NCBI GenBank assembly: GCA_050260775.1
Contig: JBLNCP010000029.1
Coordinates: 1-64,000 of the forward strand
Reading direction: 5' to 3'
Origin: CALABS01 sp050260775
GTDB lineage: Bacteria; Pseudomonadota; Alphaproteobacteria; Rhodospirillales; Magnetospirillaceae
DNA: 64,000 nucleotides
Shown: positions 1 through 7,193 of the stretch, one piece after another
How positions within the stretch are numbered: position 1 is the stretch's first letter
How the letters are laid out: each line of letters begins with the position of its first letter
The notes under the pieces: generated by a model
The model's input: the letters and a program-made list of their open reading frames with translations, nothing else
Told to the model about the DNA's origin: nothing
Databases searched by the model: none
Program-made: the position numbers and the translations under genes

Positions 1-1
1 G

Positions 2-232
2 GTCAAGGCCGGCCTGCCCGCCGACACCCCGGCGGCGGCGGTACAGAACGGCACCAGCCGGCGCCAGCGCCGGGTGATCGGCACCCTGGCCACCCTGCCC
101 CAGCTGACGCGCGAAGCGGGCCTGAAGGCGCCGACCCTGATCATCGTCGGCCGGGTGGTCGGCCTGGCCGACACGCTGAACTGGTTCGCCGTCGACGGCG
201 ACGACGCCCCGGCGGCCAAGGCCGGGGCATGA
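2..232 (+). CDS. cobA: Uroporphyrinogen-III C-methyltransferase, C-terminal part (truncated by window edge)
   Basis: Only the last 76 residues are visible, entering in frame at base 2. They contain the run GTSRRQRRVIGTLATLP and a later IIVGRVVGLADTLNWF stretch, both typical of the C-terminal domain of S-adenosylmethionine uroporphyrinogen III methyltransferases, which make precorrin-2 for siroheme and cobalamin. The stop TGA overlaps the ATG of the next gene (ATGA), so the two are translationally coupled. With the chelatase that follows, the pair could supply siroheme to the sulfite reductase encoded 3 kb downstream. Whether the protein is a stand-alone methyltransferase or the end of a fused siroheme synthase (CysG) cannot be decided here. 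Confidence 0.85.
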   Translation, partial: VKAGLPADTPAAAVQNGTSRRQRRVIGTLATLPQLTREAGLKAPTLIIVGRVVGLADTLNWFAVDGDDAPAAKAGA

Positions 233-1002
233 GCGCCCGCGGCCGGGCTGCGCTGGTCCTGGTCGGCCACGGCTCGACCAGCCATCCCGACGGCTCCGCC
301 CCGGTGCTGGCCCTGGCCGAGGAGATCCGCCGCCGCGACCTGTTCGCCGAAGTCGCCGCGGTGTTCATGAAGCAGCCGCCCCACCTGGCCGAGGCCGAGC
401 GCATTGTCGCCGCCGAGACGGTGGTGGTGGTGCCGGTGTTCGCCGGCCAGGGCTACTACACCGACACCCTGATCCCGCGCGAGATGCGCCTGGCCGGCCC
501 GGTGACCCGCCGCGACGGGCGGACCTTCCTGTATTCGGCCGCCGCCGGCACCCACCCGCGCATCCCCGCCCTGCTGTCGCGCCGCGCCGAGACCGTGGCC
601 GCCGCCGCCGGCTGGCCCCCGGCCGAGGCCGGGCTGCTGCTGATCGCCCACGGATCGGGCCGCCCGGGCGGGGCCGGCAAGACGCCGCGGGCCATCGCGC
701 AATCCATCCGGGAGTTGGGAACCTTCGCCGAAGTGGGCCTGGTCTTCCTCGAGCAGGAGCCCTTCGCCCGCGACTGGCCGCAGGCGGTGGCGGCGCGGCG
801 CGTGGTGGCGCTGCCGCTGCTGGTCGCCCAGGGCATGCACGCCAGCCGCGACATCCCGCCGCTGTTCGGCCTGGAGCAAGGATCGCCGGGCCCCGTGGAG
901 GCGGCCGGCCGCCAGGTGGTCATGGCCACCGGGCTGGGCGCCGAACCAGAACTCGCCGACCTGGTCCTCGACCTGGCCGCGGCGATCAGCGCTTGCGGCT
1001 GA
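229..1002 (+). CDS. cbiX: Sirohydrochlorin chelatase, CbiX family
   Basis: This 257-residue protein has two tandem CbiX-like halves. The first opens with VLVGHGSTSH and the second with LLIAHGSGRPGG; the His-Gly-Ser element in each is the family's metal and substrate site. Such enzymes insert Fe or Co into sirohydrochlorin. The start overlaps the stop of the upstream methyltransferase gene. Known biochemistry plus the neighbouring dsrAB, whose product needs siroheme, make iron insertion the likelier role, but cobalt insertion cannot be excluded from sequence. The long form matches the two-domain (CbiX-L) architecture. Confidence 0.88.
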   Translation: MSARGRAALVLVGHGSTSHPDGSAPVLALAEEIRRRDLFAEVAAVFMKQPPHLAEAERIVAAETVVVVPVFAGQGYYTDTLIPREMRLAGPVTRRDGRTFLYSAAAGTHPRIPALLSRRAETVAAAAGWPPAEAGLLLIAHGSGRPGGAGKTPRAIAQSIRELGTFAEVGLVFLEQEPFARDWPQAVAARRVVALPLLVAQGMHASRDIPPLFGLEQGSPGPVEAAGRQVVMATGLGAEPELADLVLDLAAAISACG

Positions 1003-1063
1003 GAGGCCGGCCGTATTAGGTATATGCTTTAAGCACCATAACCTTTGGATTAGGAACGTCCCG

Positions 1064-1711
1064 ATGGAAATGAGCGTTGTCGATGACGGTGGCGGGCGCA
1101 CCTATCGGTTGAGCGGTCGCCTGACGTTCCGCGACGGCCACGCGTTCCACCCCATCCTCGATGACTTCGAATCCAACGCGAAATGGGCGGTCACCATCGA
1201 GATGGGCGACCTGGAATACGCTGACTCGTTCGGCATCGGCCTGCTGCTGAAGGCCAGCGAATCCGCCCGCGCCCACGGCCGGTCGCTGACCTTGGCCCAT
1301 CCCCGCGACATCGTGCTCCGCCTGCTCGACCAGTTCCACATCTCGTCGACGGTGACCGTGCGCCGCCGCCCGGGCGAGGCCAACTCGCCGGCCATGGACG
1401 CCACCGCCGCCTTCTCGGTGTCGCCGGGCCAGGGCGGCGACCGGGTCGCCCTGGCCGGGCGGTTCACCGTGGCCGGCCAGGAACAGTTCGTCCCGGTGAT
1501 CGAGGACGTGGGACGGCGCACCGGCGGCCGCTTCGTCATCGACCTGAAGGGGCTCGAGTTCATGGACTCGGTCGGCCTGTCGATGATCATGATGGCCGCC
1601 GACCAGGCCCGCCGCAACGGCGTCGAACTGGTGCTGGCCAACGCTGCCGGCAAGGTCCGCCAGCTGTTCGAACTGACCGCCGTCGACCTGGTGCTCAAGG
1701 TCGAGAACTAA
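1064..1711 (+). CDS. Double STAS-domain protein (anti-sigma-factor antagonist-like)
   Basis: The 215-residue protein carries two STAS domains, about residues 1-105 and 115-215. Each has the expected helix cap with a central serine: YADSFGIGLL (Ser55) and FMDSVGLSMI (Ser169), the position phosphorylated by partner-switching kinases in SpoIIAA-type proteins. No anti-sigma kinase or phosphatase gene adjoins it, so the partner is unknown. The leader at 1003-1063 is A/T-richer than its surroundings and may hold the promoter. Both serines are retained, so it is probably a working phospho-switch rather than a degenerate scaffold. Confidence 0.85.
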   Translation: MEMSVVDDGGGRTYRLSGRLTFRDGHAFHPILDDFESNAKWAVTIEMGDLEYADSFGIGLLLKASESARAHGRSLTLAHPRDIVLRLLDQFHISSTVTVRRRPGEANSPAMDATAAFSVSPGQGGDRVALAGRFTVAGQEQFVPVIEDVGRRTGGRFVIDLKGLEFMDSVGLSMIMMAADQARRNGVELVLANAAGKVRQLFELTAVDLVLKVEN

Positions 1712-1721
1712 GCCTTTTTGC

Positions 1722-1744
1722 CCCCTCTCCCGGCGGGAGAGGGG
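1722..1744. terminator. Hairpin between convergent genes
   Basis: Ten-base arms (CCCCTCTCCC and GGGAGAGGGG) flank a 3-base loop between the convergent STAS gene and the small minus-strand gene. A short T run precedes rather than follows it on the plus strand, so it is not a textbook intrinsic terminator; its position suggests it ends transcription from one or both sides. Confidence 0.45.
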
Positions 1745-1753
1745 AACAGTCAC

Positions 1754-1978
1754 CTACGTCTTCAGCCAGCCCTGCATCGCCTGGACCATCGCCTCGACCG
1801 TCGGGGTGTCGAGGTCGACGATGGTGAACCGGCGACGTCCCTCGCGGATGCGCATGCGCACCATCTTCAGACCGCTTTCGTGGTCGACCGCCTGCAGGCT
1901 GATCTCGCGCCCCCACGGGGCGGCGATGCTGGCAAGCGGGGAAAGGCTTTCCTCGGGGAACTTGATCTCGTCGTCCAT
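1754..1978 (-). CDS. Small conserved hypothetical protein
   Basis: This 74-residue acidic-then-basic protein has no family I can name. It is predicted soluble, with a beta-rich middle (VRMRIREGRRRFTIVDLD) and a C-terminal helix (TPTVEAMVQAMQGWLKT). An AAGGACGAG stretch just before the ATG looks like a ribosome-binding site, which supports it as real. It lies directly upstream of the dioxygenase stop on the opposite side from dsrA, and the two minus-strand genes may be one transcript, with this gene last. Confidence 0.6.
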   Translation of the reverse strand: MDDEIKFPEESLSPLASIAAPWGREISLQAVDHESGLKMVRMRIREGRRRFTIVDLDTPTVEAMVQAMQGWLKT

Positions 1979-2001
1979 CTCGTCTCGTCCTTGGGGGCGG
2001 G

Positions 2002-2892
2002 TCAGCCCGCTATCCTGTCATGATATCGCGCCCGGTACAGCAGGCGCGGTGTCGCGGGGTCGTCGCGGAACGGCTCGCGGGTGTGCAGCACGTTGTTGCT
2101 GAGCAGGCCCTGGCCCGGCTGCAGCCGGTGCTCGAACACCCAGTCCGACGGGGCGTCGAGCAGGCGGCGCAGCGCATCGGCCGCCCGGCGCACCGCCGGG
2201 TCGTCGCCCCACACCACGTTGCGGCCGCGCGCCGTATAGCGCATGTGCAGCCGCCCGTCCTCGACCGCGAACACCGGCCCCGGCGTGGCCGGACGGGTCA
2301 TGCCCTCTTCCTCGTTGGCCGGAATGGTCATGGCATCGGGGCGCATCAGCGCCTCGACCAGCGCGGGATCCTCGTCGCGCAGCATGATGTAGAGCATCTC
2401 GTGGTCGGCCACCCGGTTGGCCCCGCCCTCGGCCGCCGGGCTGGCGCAGTACAGTAGCAGGGCGCGCACCGTACGTTCGGGCGGATTGTAGTAGCCGTCG
2501 GTGTGCCAGGCGATGGGCCGCTCGGTGTAGGGGATGTAGCGCGAGCGCGTGCCCTCGCGGTGGACCGCCAAGGGCGTCACCCCGTCGTCGTCGGCCAGGG
2601 CGTTGGTGTCCAGGCTGTTAAGCCCGAAGGCGGCGCCGAACGCCCTCAGCCGCGCCTTGTCGTCTCGGCCCTGACGGGGCGGCTCGGCGAACACCGCCAT
2701 GTTGCAGCGGCGCACCCGGTCGAGAAGGCCGGCGCGCTCGGCATCCGAGGGGGCGGCGATGTTGCACACCTCGACCACCAGATCGCCGACCGAACGCGGC
2801 CTTTCGGCCAGGCGGCGGTCGCGCCACTCGGCATAGGCCTTGGGGTTCGCGAGGTCGAACGGACCGCCCTCCGCGCTGCGATTGATTTTCAT
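2002..2892 (-). CDS. TauD/TfdA-family Fe(II)/2-oxoglutarate-dependent dioxygenase
   Basis: The 296-residue protein has the facial triad of the family: His130 and Asp132 in the segment AWHTDGYYN and His270 in NNVLHTREPF, followed by arginines (RLLYRARYHD) suited to bind 2-oxoglutarate. The start MKINRSAEGG is chosen because a purine-rich GAGGGGG lies before it; an in-frame start 42 codons further upstream would run into the A/T-rich regulatory region. It is divergent from dsrA. TauD itself releases sulfite from taurine, so a sulfur link is attractive, but the family also hydroxylates many sulfur-free substrates and the substrate is not readable from sequence. Confidence 0.8.
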   Translation of the reverse strand: MKINRSAEGGPFDLANPKAYAEWRDRRLAERPRSVGDLVVEVCNIAAPSDAERAGLLDRVRRCNMAVFAEPPRQGRDDKARLRAFGAAFGLNSLDTNALADDDGVTPLAVHREGTRSRYIPYTERPIAWHTDGYYNPPERTVRALLLYCASPAAEGGANRVADHEMLYIMLRDEDPALVEALMRPDAMTIPANEEEGMTRPATPGPVFAVEDGRLHMRYTARGRNVVWGDDPAVRRAADALRRLLDAPSDWVFEHRLQPGQGLLSNNVLHTREPFRDDPATPRLLYRARYHDRIAG

Positions 2893-3206
2893 TACAGCCC
2901 CCTCTGCCTTTTTTCCTTGGCGTCCGTGAAAGAATCCGCTTGGATCATTGAACGTCATAATATTATGATCCGTTAATGTAACAGGCCGCGATGTGCGCCC
3001 GCCGGGGAAAGCCTCCACCGGGTCGCCGACAGAATGGCCGATATCAGGGACGGATCCAAGGAAGCGAGGAAGAGACTTCCCGCGGATCGGTAAAATTTTT
3101 TTTGACGGACGGCGCGCCGTGCAACGGCAGCGACGACGGAGAACGTGAATGTCCGGGGCCTGATCGCCCCGGTCTGGATAATGACGACGGTCAGGGAGAG
3201 AGGACG
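2893..3206. promoter_or_regulatory. Divergent regulatory region between the dioxygenase gene and dsrA
   Basis: This 314-base gene-free stretch contains an A/T-rich palindrome cluster (outer arms GGATCAT and ATGATCC at 2942-2971, inner TCATAATATTATGA at 2955-2968), a perfect 12-base palindrome ACGGCGCGCCGT at 3109-3120 after a T run, and a hairpin with arms CCGGGGC/GCCCCGG at 3153-3172. A possible plus-strand promoter is TTGAAC (2948) with GTTAAT (2972) at 18-base spacing, which would give dsrA a leader of roughly 220 bases. These assignments are by eye. Confidence 0.5.
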
Positions 3207-4457
3207 ATGTCGAAGAAGATGCCCTCCACGCCGCTGCTGGATCAGCTCGAGAGCGGACCGTGGCCCAGCTTCGTCACGGGGTTGAAGCGCTTGGCGACTG
3301 CCGAGGACAAGCCCTATGCCGACTACATGAAGAGCCTGCTGGGCCAGCTCGAGCACAGCTACCAGACCCGCAAGGGCTATTGGAAGGGCGGCACGGTTGG
3401 CGTGTTCGGCTATGGTGCCGGCGTCATCCCCCGCTTCTCGGAAGTGGCCGAGAAGTTCCCCCTGTCCTCGGAATTCCACACCATCCGCATCATGCCGGCC
3501 CCGGGCTTCTTCTATGATACGAAGACCCTGCGCCAGTTCTGCGACATCTGGGAAGAGCACGGCTCCGGCCTGATCACCCTGCATGGCCAGTCGGGCGACA
3601 TCCAGTTCCAGGGCTGCAAGACCGACCAGGTCCAGCCGGCCTGGGACAAGCTGAACGGCATGGGCTTCGACATGGGCGGCGCCGGCGCCGGCGTGCGTAC
3701 CGCCGCTTCGTGCGTCGGTCCGGCCCGCTGCGAGCAGTCCTGCTACGACACGCTCCGCCTGCACCGCGAGATCATCAACGACTTCACCGACGACATTCAC
3801 CGTCCGTCGCTGCCCTACAAGATGAAGTTCAAGTTCTCGGGCTGCGCCAACGACTGCTCGAACGCCACCCAGCGCGCCGACGTCGCCATCTTCGGCACCT
3901 GGCGCGACGCCATGCAGGTCGACCAGAAGGAAGTCCAGGCCAAGGTCAAGCAGCTGGGCCGCAAGGAGTTCATCAACCAGGTCGTGCGCATGTGCCCGAC
4001 CCAGGCCCTGGGCCTGAACGACGACGACACGCTGGACGTGGACAACAAGTCCTGCGTGCGCTGCATGCACTGCATCAACGTCTGCACCAAGGCGCTGAAG
4101 CCCGGCAAGGACAAGGGCATCGCCATCCTGGTCGGCGGCAAGCGCACCCTGAAGATCGGCGACCTGTTCGGCACCGTGGTGGTGCCGTTCAAGAAGCTGG
4201 ACACCGACGAGGATTTCGCCGAGGTCGTGGACCTGTGCCACCGCATCCTCGACTTCTTCGCCGACAACGCCCTCGAGCATGAGCGCGTGGGCGAGATGAT
4301 CGACCGCATCGGCCTGGTCAACTTCCTGGAAGGCCTGGAGCTCGACCTCGATCTGAACATGATCGCCCGTCCGCGCACCAACCCCTATGTCCGCACCGAC
4401 GAGTGGGACGAAGAGGTTGCCAAGTGGAACGAGCGCAAGCAGAGCGCCGCCGAGTAA
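3207..4457 (+). CDS. dsrA: Reverse dissimilatory sulfite reductase alpha subunit
   Basis: The 416-residue protein is the alpha subunit of the cytoplasmic siroheme sulfite reductase, which in sulfur oxidisers runs from persulfidic sulfur to sulfite. Siroheme and proximal [4Fe-4S] ligands are visible as Cys169-x5-Cys175 (CVGPARC) and Cys213-x3-Cys217 (SGCANDCSNA). A ferredoxin insert follows with Cys283, 286, 289 and 293 (CVRCMHCINVC). The start MSKKMPSTP sits behind a strong AGGGAGAGAGG; an upstream in-frame start would add 72 non-conserved residues across the leader. It heads the cluster dsrABEFHCMKLJOP. Confidence 0.97.
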   Translation: MSKKMPSTPLLDQLESGPWPSFVTGLKRLATAEDKPYADYMKSLLGQLEHSYQTRKGYWKGGTVGVFGYGAGVIPRFSEVAEKFPLSSEFHTIRIMPAPGFFYDTKTLRQFCDIWEEHGSGLITLHGQSGDIQFQGCKTDQVQPAWDKLNGMGFDMGGAGAGVRTAASCVGPARCEQSCYDTLRLHREIINDFTDDIHRPSLPYKMKFKFSGCANDCSNATQRADVAIFGTWRDAMQVDQKEVQAKVKQLGRKEFINQVVRMCPTQALGLNDDDTLDVDNKSCVRCMHCINVCTKALKPGKDKGIAILVGGKRTLKIGDLFGTVVVPFKKLDTDEDFAEVVDLCHRILDFFADNALEHERVGEMIDRIGLVNFLEGLELDLDLNMIARPRTNPYVRTDEWDEEVAKWNERKQSAAE

Positions 4458-4491
4458 GACCGGACAACGACGAGATAGGGAGACGAGGACG

Positions 4492-5562
4492 ATGACCGAG
4501 CTGCGCCGTCCAGACGAATGTGGCGTCCCGGAGAGCAAGAAGTTCATGCATCCGGTGCTGGTGAAGAACTATGGCGAGTGGGCCTATCACGACCGGCCCC
4601 GGCCGGGCGTGCTGCGCCACGTCGCCAAGTCGGGTGACGTGATGTACACCGTCAAGGCTGGTGCCCAGCGCCAGTGCGACGTGTTCACCGTCCGCAAGAT
4701 GTGCGACATCGCCGACAAGTACTGCGATGGCTACGTGCGCTTCACCATCCGCTCGTCCATCGAGTTCATGACCACCAAGGAAGCCAACGTCGAGCCCTTG
4801 ATCAAGGAGCTTGAGGCGGCCGGCTTCCCCGTCGGCGGCACCGGCAACTCGGTGGGCTTCATCAGCCACACCCAGGGCTGGCTGCACTGCGACATCCCGG
4901 GCACCGACGCCTCGGGCGTGGTCAAGGCCCTGATGGACACCCTGGCCGACGAGTTCCGCAACGAGGACATGCCGAACCGGGTGAAGATCACCACCAGCTG
5001 CTGCCAGATCAACTGCGGCGGCCAGGGCGACATCGCCATCAACGTCCAGCACACCAAGCCGCCGGTGATCAACCACGACCTGGTGGCCGGCGTCTGCGAG
5101 CGTCCGGCGGTCATCGCCCGCTGCCCGGTGGCGGCCATCCGTCCGGCCCTGGTCAACGGCAAGCCGACCCTGGAAGTCGACGAGAAGAAGTGCGTCTGCT
5201 GCGGCGCCTGCTTCCCGCCCTGCCCGCCCATGCAGATCAACGACCCGGTCAATTCCAAGATCGCGGTGTGGGTCGGCGGCAAGCACTCGTCCACCCGCAC
5301 CAAGCCGATGTTCCACAAGCTGGTCGCGGCCGGCCTGCCGAACAACGCGCCGCGCTGGCCCGAGGTGGCCGAGGTGGTGAAGAAGATCCTCACCGCCTAC
5401 AAGGACGACGCCCGCGCCTGGGAGCGCATGGGCGAGTGGATCGAGCGCATCGGCTGGCCGCGCTTCTTCGAGCTCACCGGCCTGCCCTTCACCAAGTTCC
5501 ACGTCGACAATTGGCGCGGCGGCCGCGCCAACCTGAACCAGTCGGCTCAGTTGCACTTCTAG
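4492..5562 (+). CDS. dsrB: Reverse dissimilatory sulfite reductase beta subunit
   Basis: This 356-residue partner of DsrA forms the alpha2-beta2 reductase. Cluster ligands appear as the adjacent Cys170-Cys171 and Cys175 in TTSCCQINCGGQGD, with Cys133 and Cys211 also conserved in type, and a ferredoxin domain has Cys234, 237, 240 and 244 (CVCCGACFPPC). The gene starts 34 bases after dsrA at MTELRRPDECG with AGGGAGACGAGG before it. Length and motif spacing fit the family, and DsrB is expected to carry the catalytic siroheme. Confidence 0.97.
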   Translation: MTELRRPDECGVPESKKFMHPVLVKNYGEWAYHDRPRPGVLRHVAKSGDVMYTVKAGAQRQCDVFTVRKMCDIADKYCDGYVRFTIRSSIEFMTTKEANVEPLIKELEAAGFPVGGTGNSVGFISHTQGWLHCDIPGTDASGVVKALMDTLADEFRNEDMPNRVKITTSCCQINCGGQGDIAINVQHTKPPVINHDLVAGVCERPAVIARCPVAAIRPALVNGKPTLEVDEKKCVCCGACFPPCPPMQINDPVNSKIAVWVGGKHSSTRTKPMFHKLVAAGLPNNAPRWPEVAEVVKKILTAYKDDARAWERMGEWIERIGWPRFFELTGLPFTKFHVDNWRGGRANLNQSAQLHF

Positions 5563-5580
5563 GGCCAAGGAAAAAGAACG

Positions 5581-5940
5581 ATGAAGTTCGGCATTCTGGT
5601 CAACGAAGGTCCGTTCAACCATCAGGCCTCGGATTCGGCGTACCAGTTCGCCAAGGCCGCCCTCGAGAAGGGGCACGAGATCTTCCGTGTCTTCTTCTAT
5701 TACGACGGCGTGCTGAACGCGACCAAGTTCTCCGAGCCCCAGTCCGACGACCGCAACGTGGTCAAGAACTGGCAGAAGCTTAACGAGTCCCACAACGTCG
5801 ACCTCGTGGTCTGTGTTGCCGCCGGCCTGCGCCGCGGCATCACCGACGCCAGCCTGGCTCCCGGCTTCCGTATTTCGGGCCTGGGCCAGCTGATCGAGGC
5901 GGGCATCCAGTGCGACCGCATGGTCGCGTTCGGCGACTAA
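5581..5940 (+). CDS. dsrE: Sulfurtransferase subunit DsrE
   Basis: The 119-residue protein belongs to the DsrE/TusD fold family. In the DsrE2F2H2 hexamer it accepts persulfide sulfur and passes it to DsrC. The sulfur-carrying cysteine is present as Cys78 in LVVCVAAGLRRG, the same position as in the studied Allochromatium protein. Its presence, with dsrF and dsrH, separates oxidative dsr clusters from those of classical sulfate reducers. It begins 18 bases after dsrB behind CCAAGGAAAAAG. Confidence 0.96.
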   Translation: MKFGILVNEGPFNHQASDSAYQFAKAALEKGHEIFRVFFYYDGVLNATKFSEPQSDDRNVVKNWQKLNESHNVDLVVCVAAGLRRGITDASLAPGFRISGLGQLIEAGIQCDRMVAFGD

Positions 5941-5951
5941 GGGAGGCGGAG

Positions 5952-6335
5952 ATGGAAGAGGATTTCGAGGCCGGCGTCGTCAAGAAGTTCATGTACGTGA
6001 ACCGCAAGGCCCCGTTCGGCACCATCTACGCGCTCGAAGTGCTGGAAATGGTGCTGATTTCCGCGGCCTTCGACCAGGACGTCCATGTGGCCTTCCTCGA
6101 CGACGGCGTTTACGAACTGAAGAAGGGCTTCAATCCGTCGGTGACGGGCATGAAGAACTTCTCCAACACCTATCGCGCCCTCGAGGGCTACGACATCGAG
6201 AAGCTCTACGTCGAACAGGAGAGCCTGGATGAACGTGGCCTGTCGGCCGCCGACCTCGTGGTCGACGCCGAGATCATCAGCCGCGCCGAGATGGCCAAGC
6301 TGATGAGCGAGATGGACGTGATCCTGACCGCCTAA
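5952..6335 (+). CDS. dsrF: Sulfurtransferase subunit DsrF
   Basis: The 127-residue DsrF/TusC-like subunit sits between dsrE and dsrH as usual. It retains the fold signature KAPFGTIYALEVLEMVLISAA and the acidic strand VHVAFLDDGVY. DsrF lacks an active-site cysteine in the known complexes and none is present here, so it is structural. The start MEEDFEAG is preferred over an in-frame start 14 codons upstream because GGGAGGCGGAG precedes it and the upstream option would overlap dsrE. Confidence 0.95.
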   Translation: MEEDFEAGVVKKFMYVNRKAPFGTIYALEVLEMVLISAAFDQDVHVAFLDDGVYELKKGFNPSVTGMKNFSNTYRALEGYDIEKLYVEQESLDERGLSAADLVVDAEIISRAEMAKLMSEMDVILTA

Positions 6336-6352
6336 CGCAAGGACGAACAACG

Positions 6353-6661
6353 ATGAGCATCCTGCACACCGTCAACAAGTCGCCCTTCGAGCGGTCCAAC
6401 CTGGACAGCTGCCTGAAGCACGCCACCGCCGGCGACGCCATCCTGCTGCTGGAAGACGCCGTCTATGCCGCCGCGAAGGGCAACGCCTTCTCGTCGCGCA
6501 TGGCCGACGCCGCCAAGCAGTTCAAGGTCTTCGTCCTGGGCCCCGACCTGCAGGCCCGCGGCGTCGACGCCGGCTCGGTGGTCGAGGGCATCTCCGTGGT
6601 GGATTACGGCACCTTCGTCGACCTGGCGGCCGACAACAGCGCCGTGCAAGCCTGGCTGTAA
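6353..6661 (+). CDS. dsrH: Sulfurtransferase subunit DsrH
   Basis: The 102-residue DsrH/TusB-like protein completes the DsrEFH hexamer. It has the expected N-terminal SILHTVNKSPFERSNLDSC with Cys20 and the following GDAILLLEDAVYAA helix-strand. The gene lies 17 bases after dsrF with AAGGACG before the ATG. Together with dsrE and dsrF it indicates sulfur relay into DsrC. Confidence 0.95.
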   Translation: MSILHTVNKSPFERSNLDSCLKHATAGDAILLLEDAVYAAAKGNAFSSRMADAAKQFKVFVLGPDLQARGVDAGSVVEGISVVDYGTFVDLAADNSAVQAWL

Positions 6662-6696
6662 ATCAAGGGTATTTCTTTTCGAGAGGGAGAGTGGAC

Positions 6697-7029
6697 ATGG
6701 CTTACGAGTGCAACGGCAAGACCGTCGAGGCGGATGAGGAAGGCTACCTCGTCAACATCACCGAGTGGAACGAGCAGCTTGCCGAGCTGATCGCCAAGGA
6801 CGAGGGCGTCAACATGAGCCCCGAGCACTGGGAAGTGATCAACTTCCTGCGCGAGTACTACTCGGAGTACCAGATCGCTCCGGCCGTGCGCGTGCTGACC
6901 AAGGCGATCGCCAAGAAGTTCGGTCCGGACAAGGGCAACAACAAGTACCTCTACGAGCTGTTCCCCTACGGCCCGGCCAAGCAGGCGTGCAAGATCGCCG
7001 GCCTGCCCAAGCCGACCGGCTGCGTCTGA
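6697..7029 (+). CDS. dsrC: Sulfur carrier protein DsrC
   Basis: The 110-residue protein ends in a flexible arm with the two reactive cysteines, Cys98 (QACKIAG) and the penultimate Cys109 (TGCV), eleven residues apart. DsrC carries sulfur on this arm to DsrAB and is released as a trisulfide or disulfide form handled by DsrMK. The ATG at 6697 has GAGAGGGAGA six bases upstream; a GTG two codons earlier is less likely. A structured gap of 164 bases follows, the longest inside the cluster. Confidence 0.97.
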   Translation: MAYECNGKTVEADEEGYLVNITEWNEQLAELIAKDEGVNMSPEHWEVINFLREYYSEYQIAPAVRVLTKAIAKKFGPDKGNNKYLYELFPYGPAKQACKIAGLPKPTGCV

Positions 7030-7034
7030 TCGCG

Positions 7035-7139
7035 ATGCCCGGGGACGGGCTCGCCCGTCCCCGGCATGTATACCGCTCGGCCATCGAGCGAGGCCTCACC
7101 CCGCCAACCGACGCGGGGTCCGGGTGGAGTCCGTCCACC
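7035..7139 (+). promoter_or_regulatory. Three consecutive hairpins between dsrC and dsrM
   Basis: A near-perfect hairpin at 7035-7067 (arms around GGGGACGGGC / GCCCGTCCCC, one bulged base), a second with arms ACCCCGC / GCGGGGT at 7098-7119 and a third with arms GGTGGA / TCCACC at 7123-7139 fill the gap. None is followed by a T run, so they look like mRNA-stabilising or processing elements, or a partial attenuator, rather than a full terminator. That would fit the abundance of DsrC relative to membrane subunits in known sulfur oxidisers. Confidence 0.6.
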
Positions 7140-7193
7140 GCGCAAGAGCCTTGCCGCCTCCGAGCGGATCCCTGAGCGGGGAGCGAGGAAACC

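Noticed and set aside
1722..1744. Canonical intrinsic terminator for the STAS gene
   Set aside because: The T run is on the wrong side; kept only as a hairpin of uncertain role.
3109..3120. ACGGCGCGCCGT palindrome as an operator
   Set aside because: In GC-rich DNA such GC palindromes are frequent; not enough to call a separate site.
2973..4547. Open frame of 524 codons antisense to dsrA
   Set aside because: Composition is the typical Leu/Val/Asp/His/Gly mix of an antisense shadow in GC-rich DNA; dsrA on the other strand has full family motifs.
4318..5793. Open frame of 491 codons antisense to dsrB
   Set aside because: Shadow frame without any recognisable motif; covered by a certain gene.
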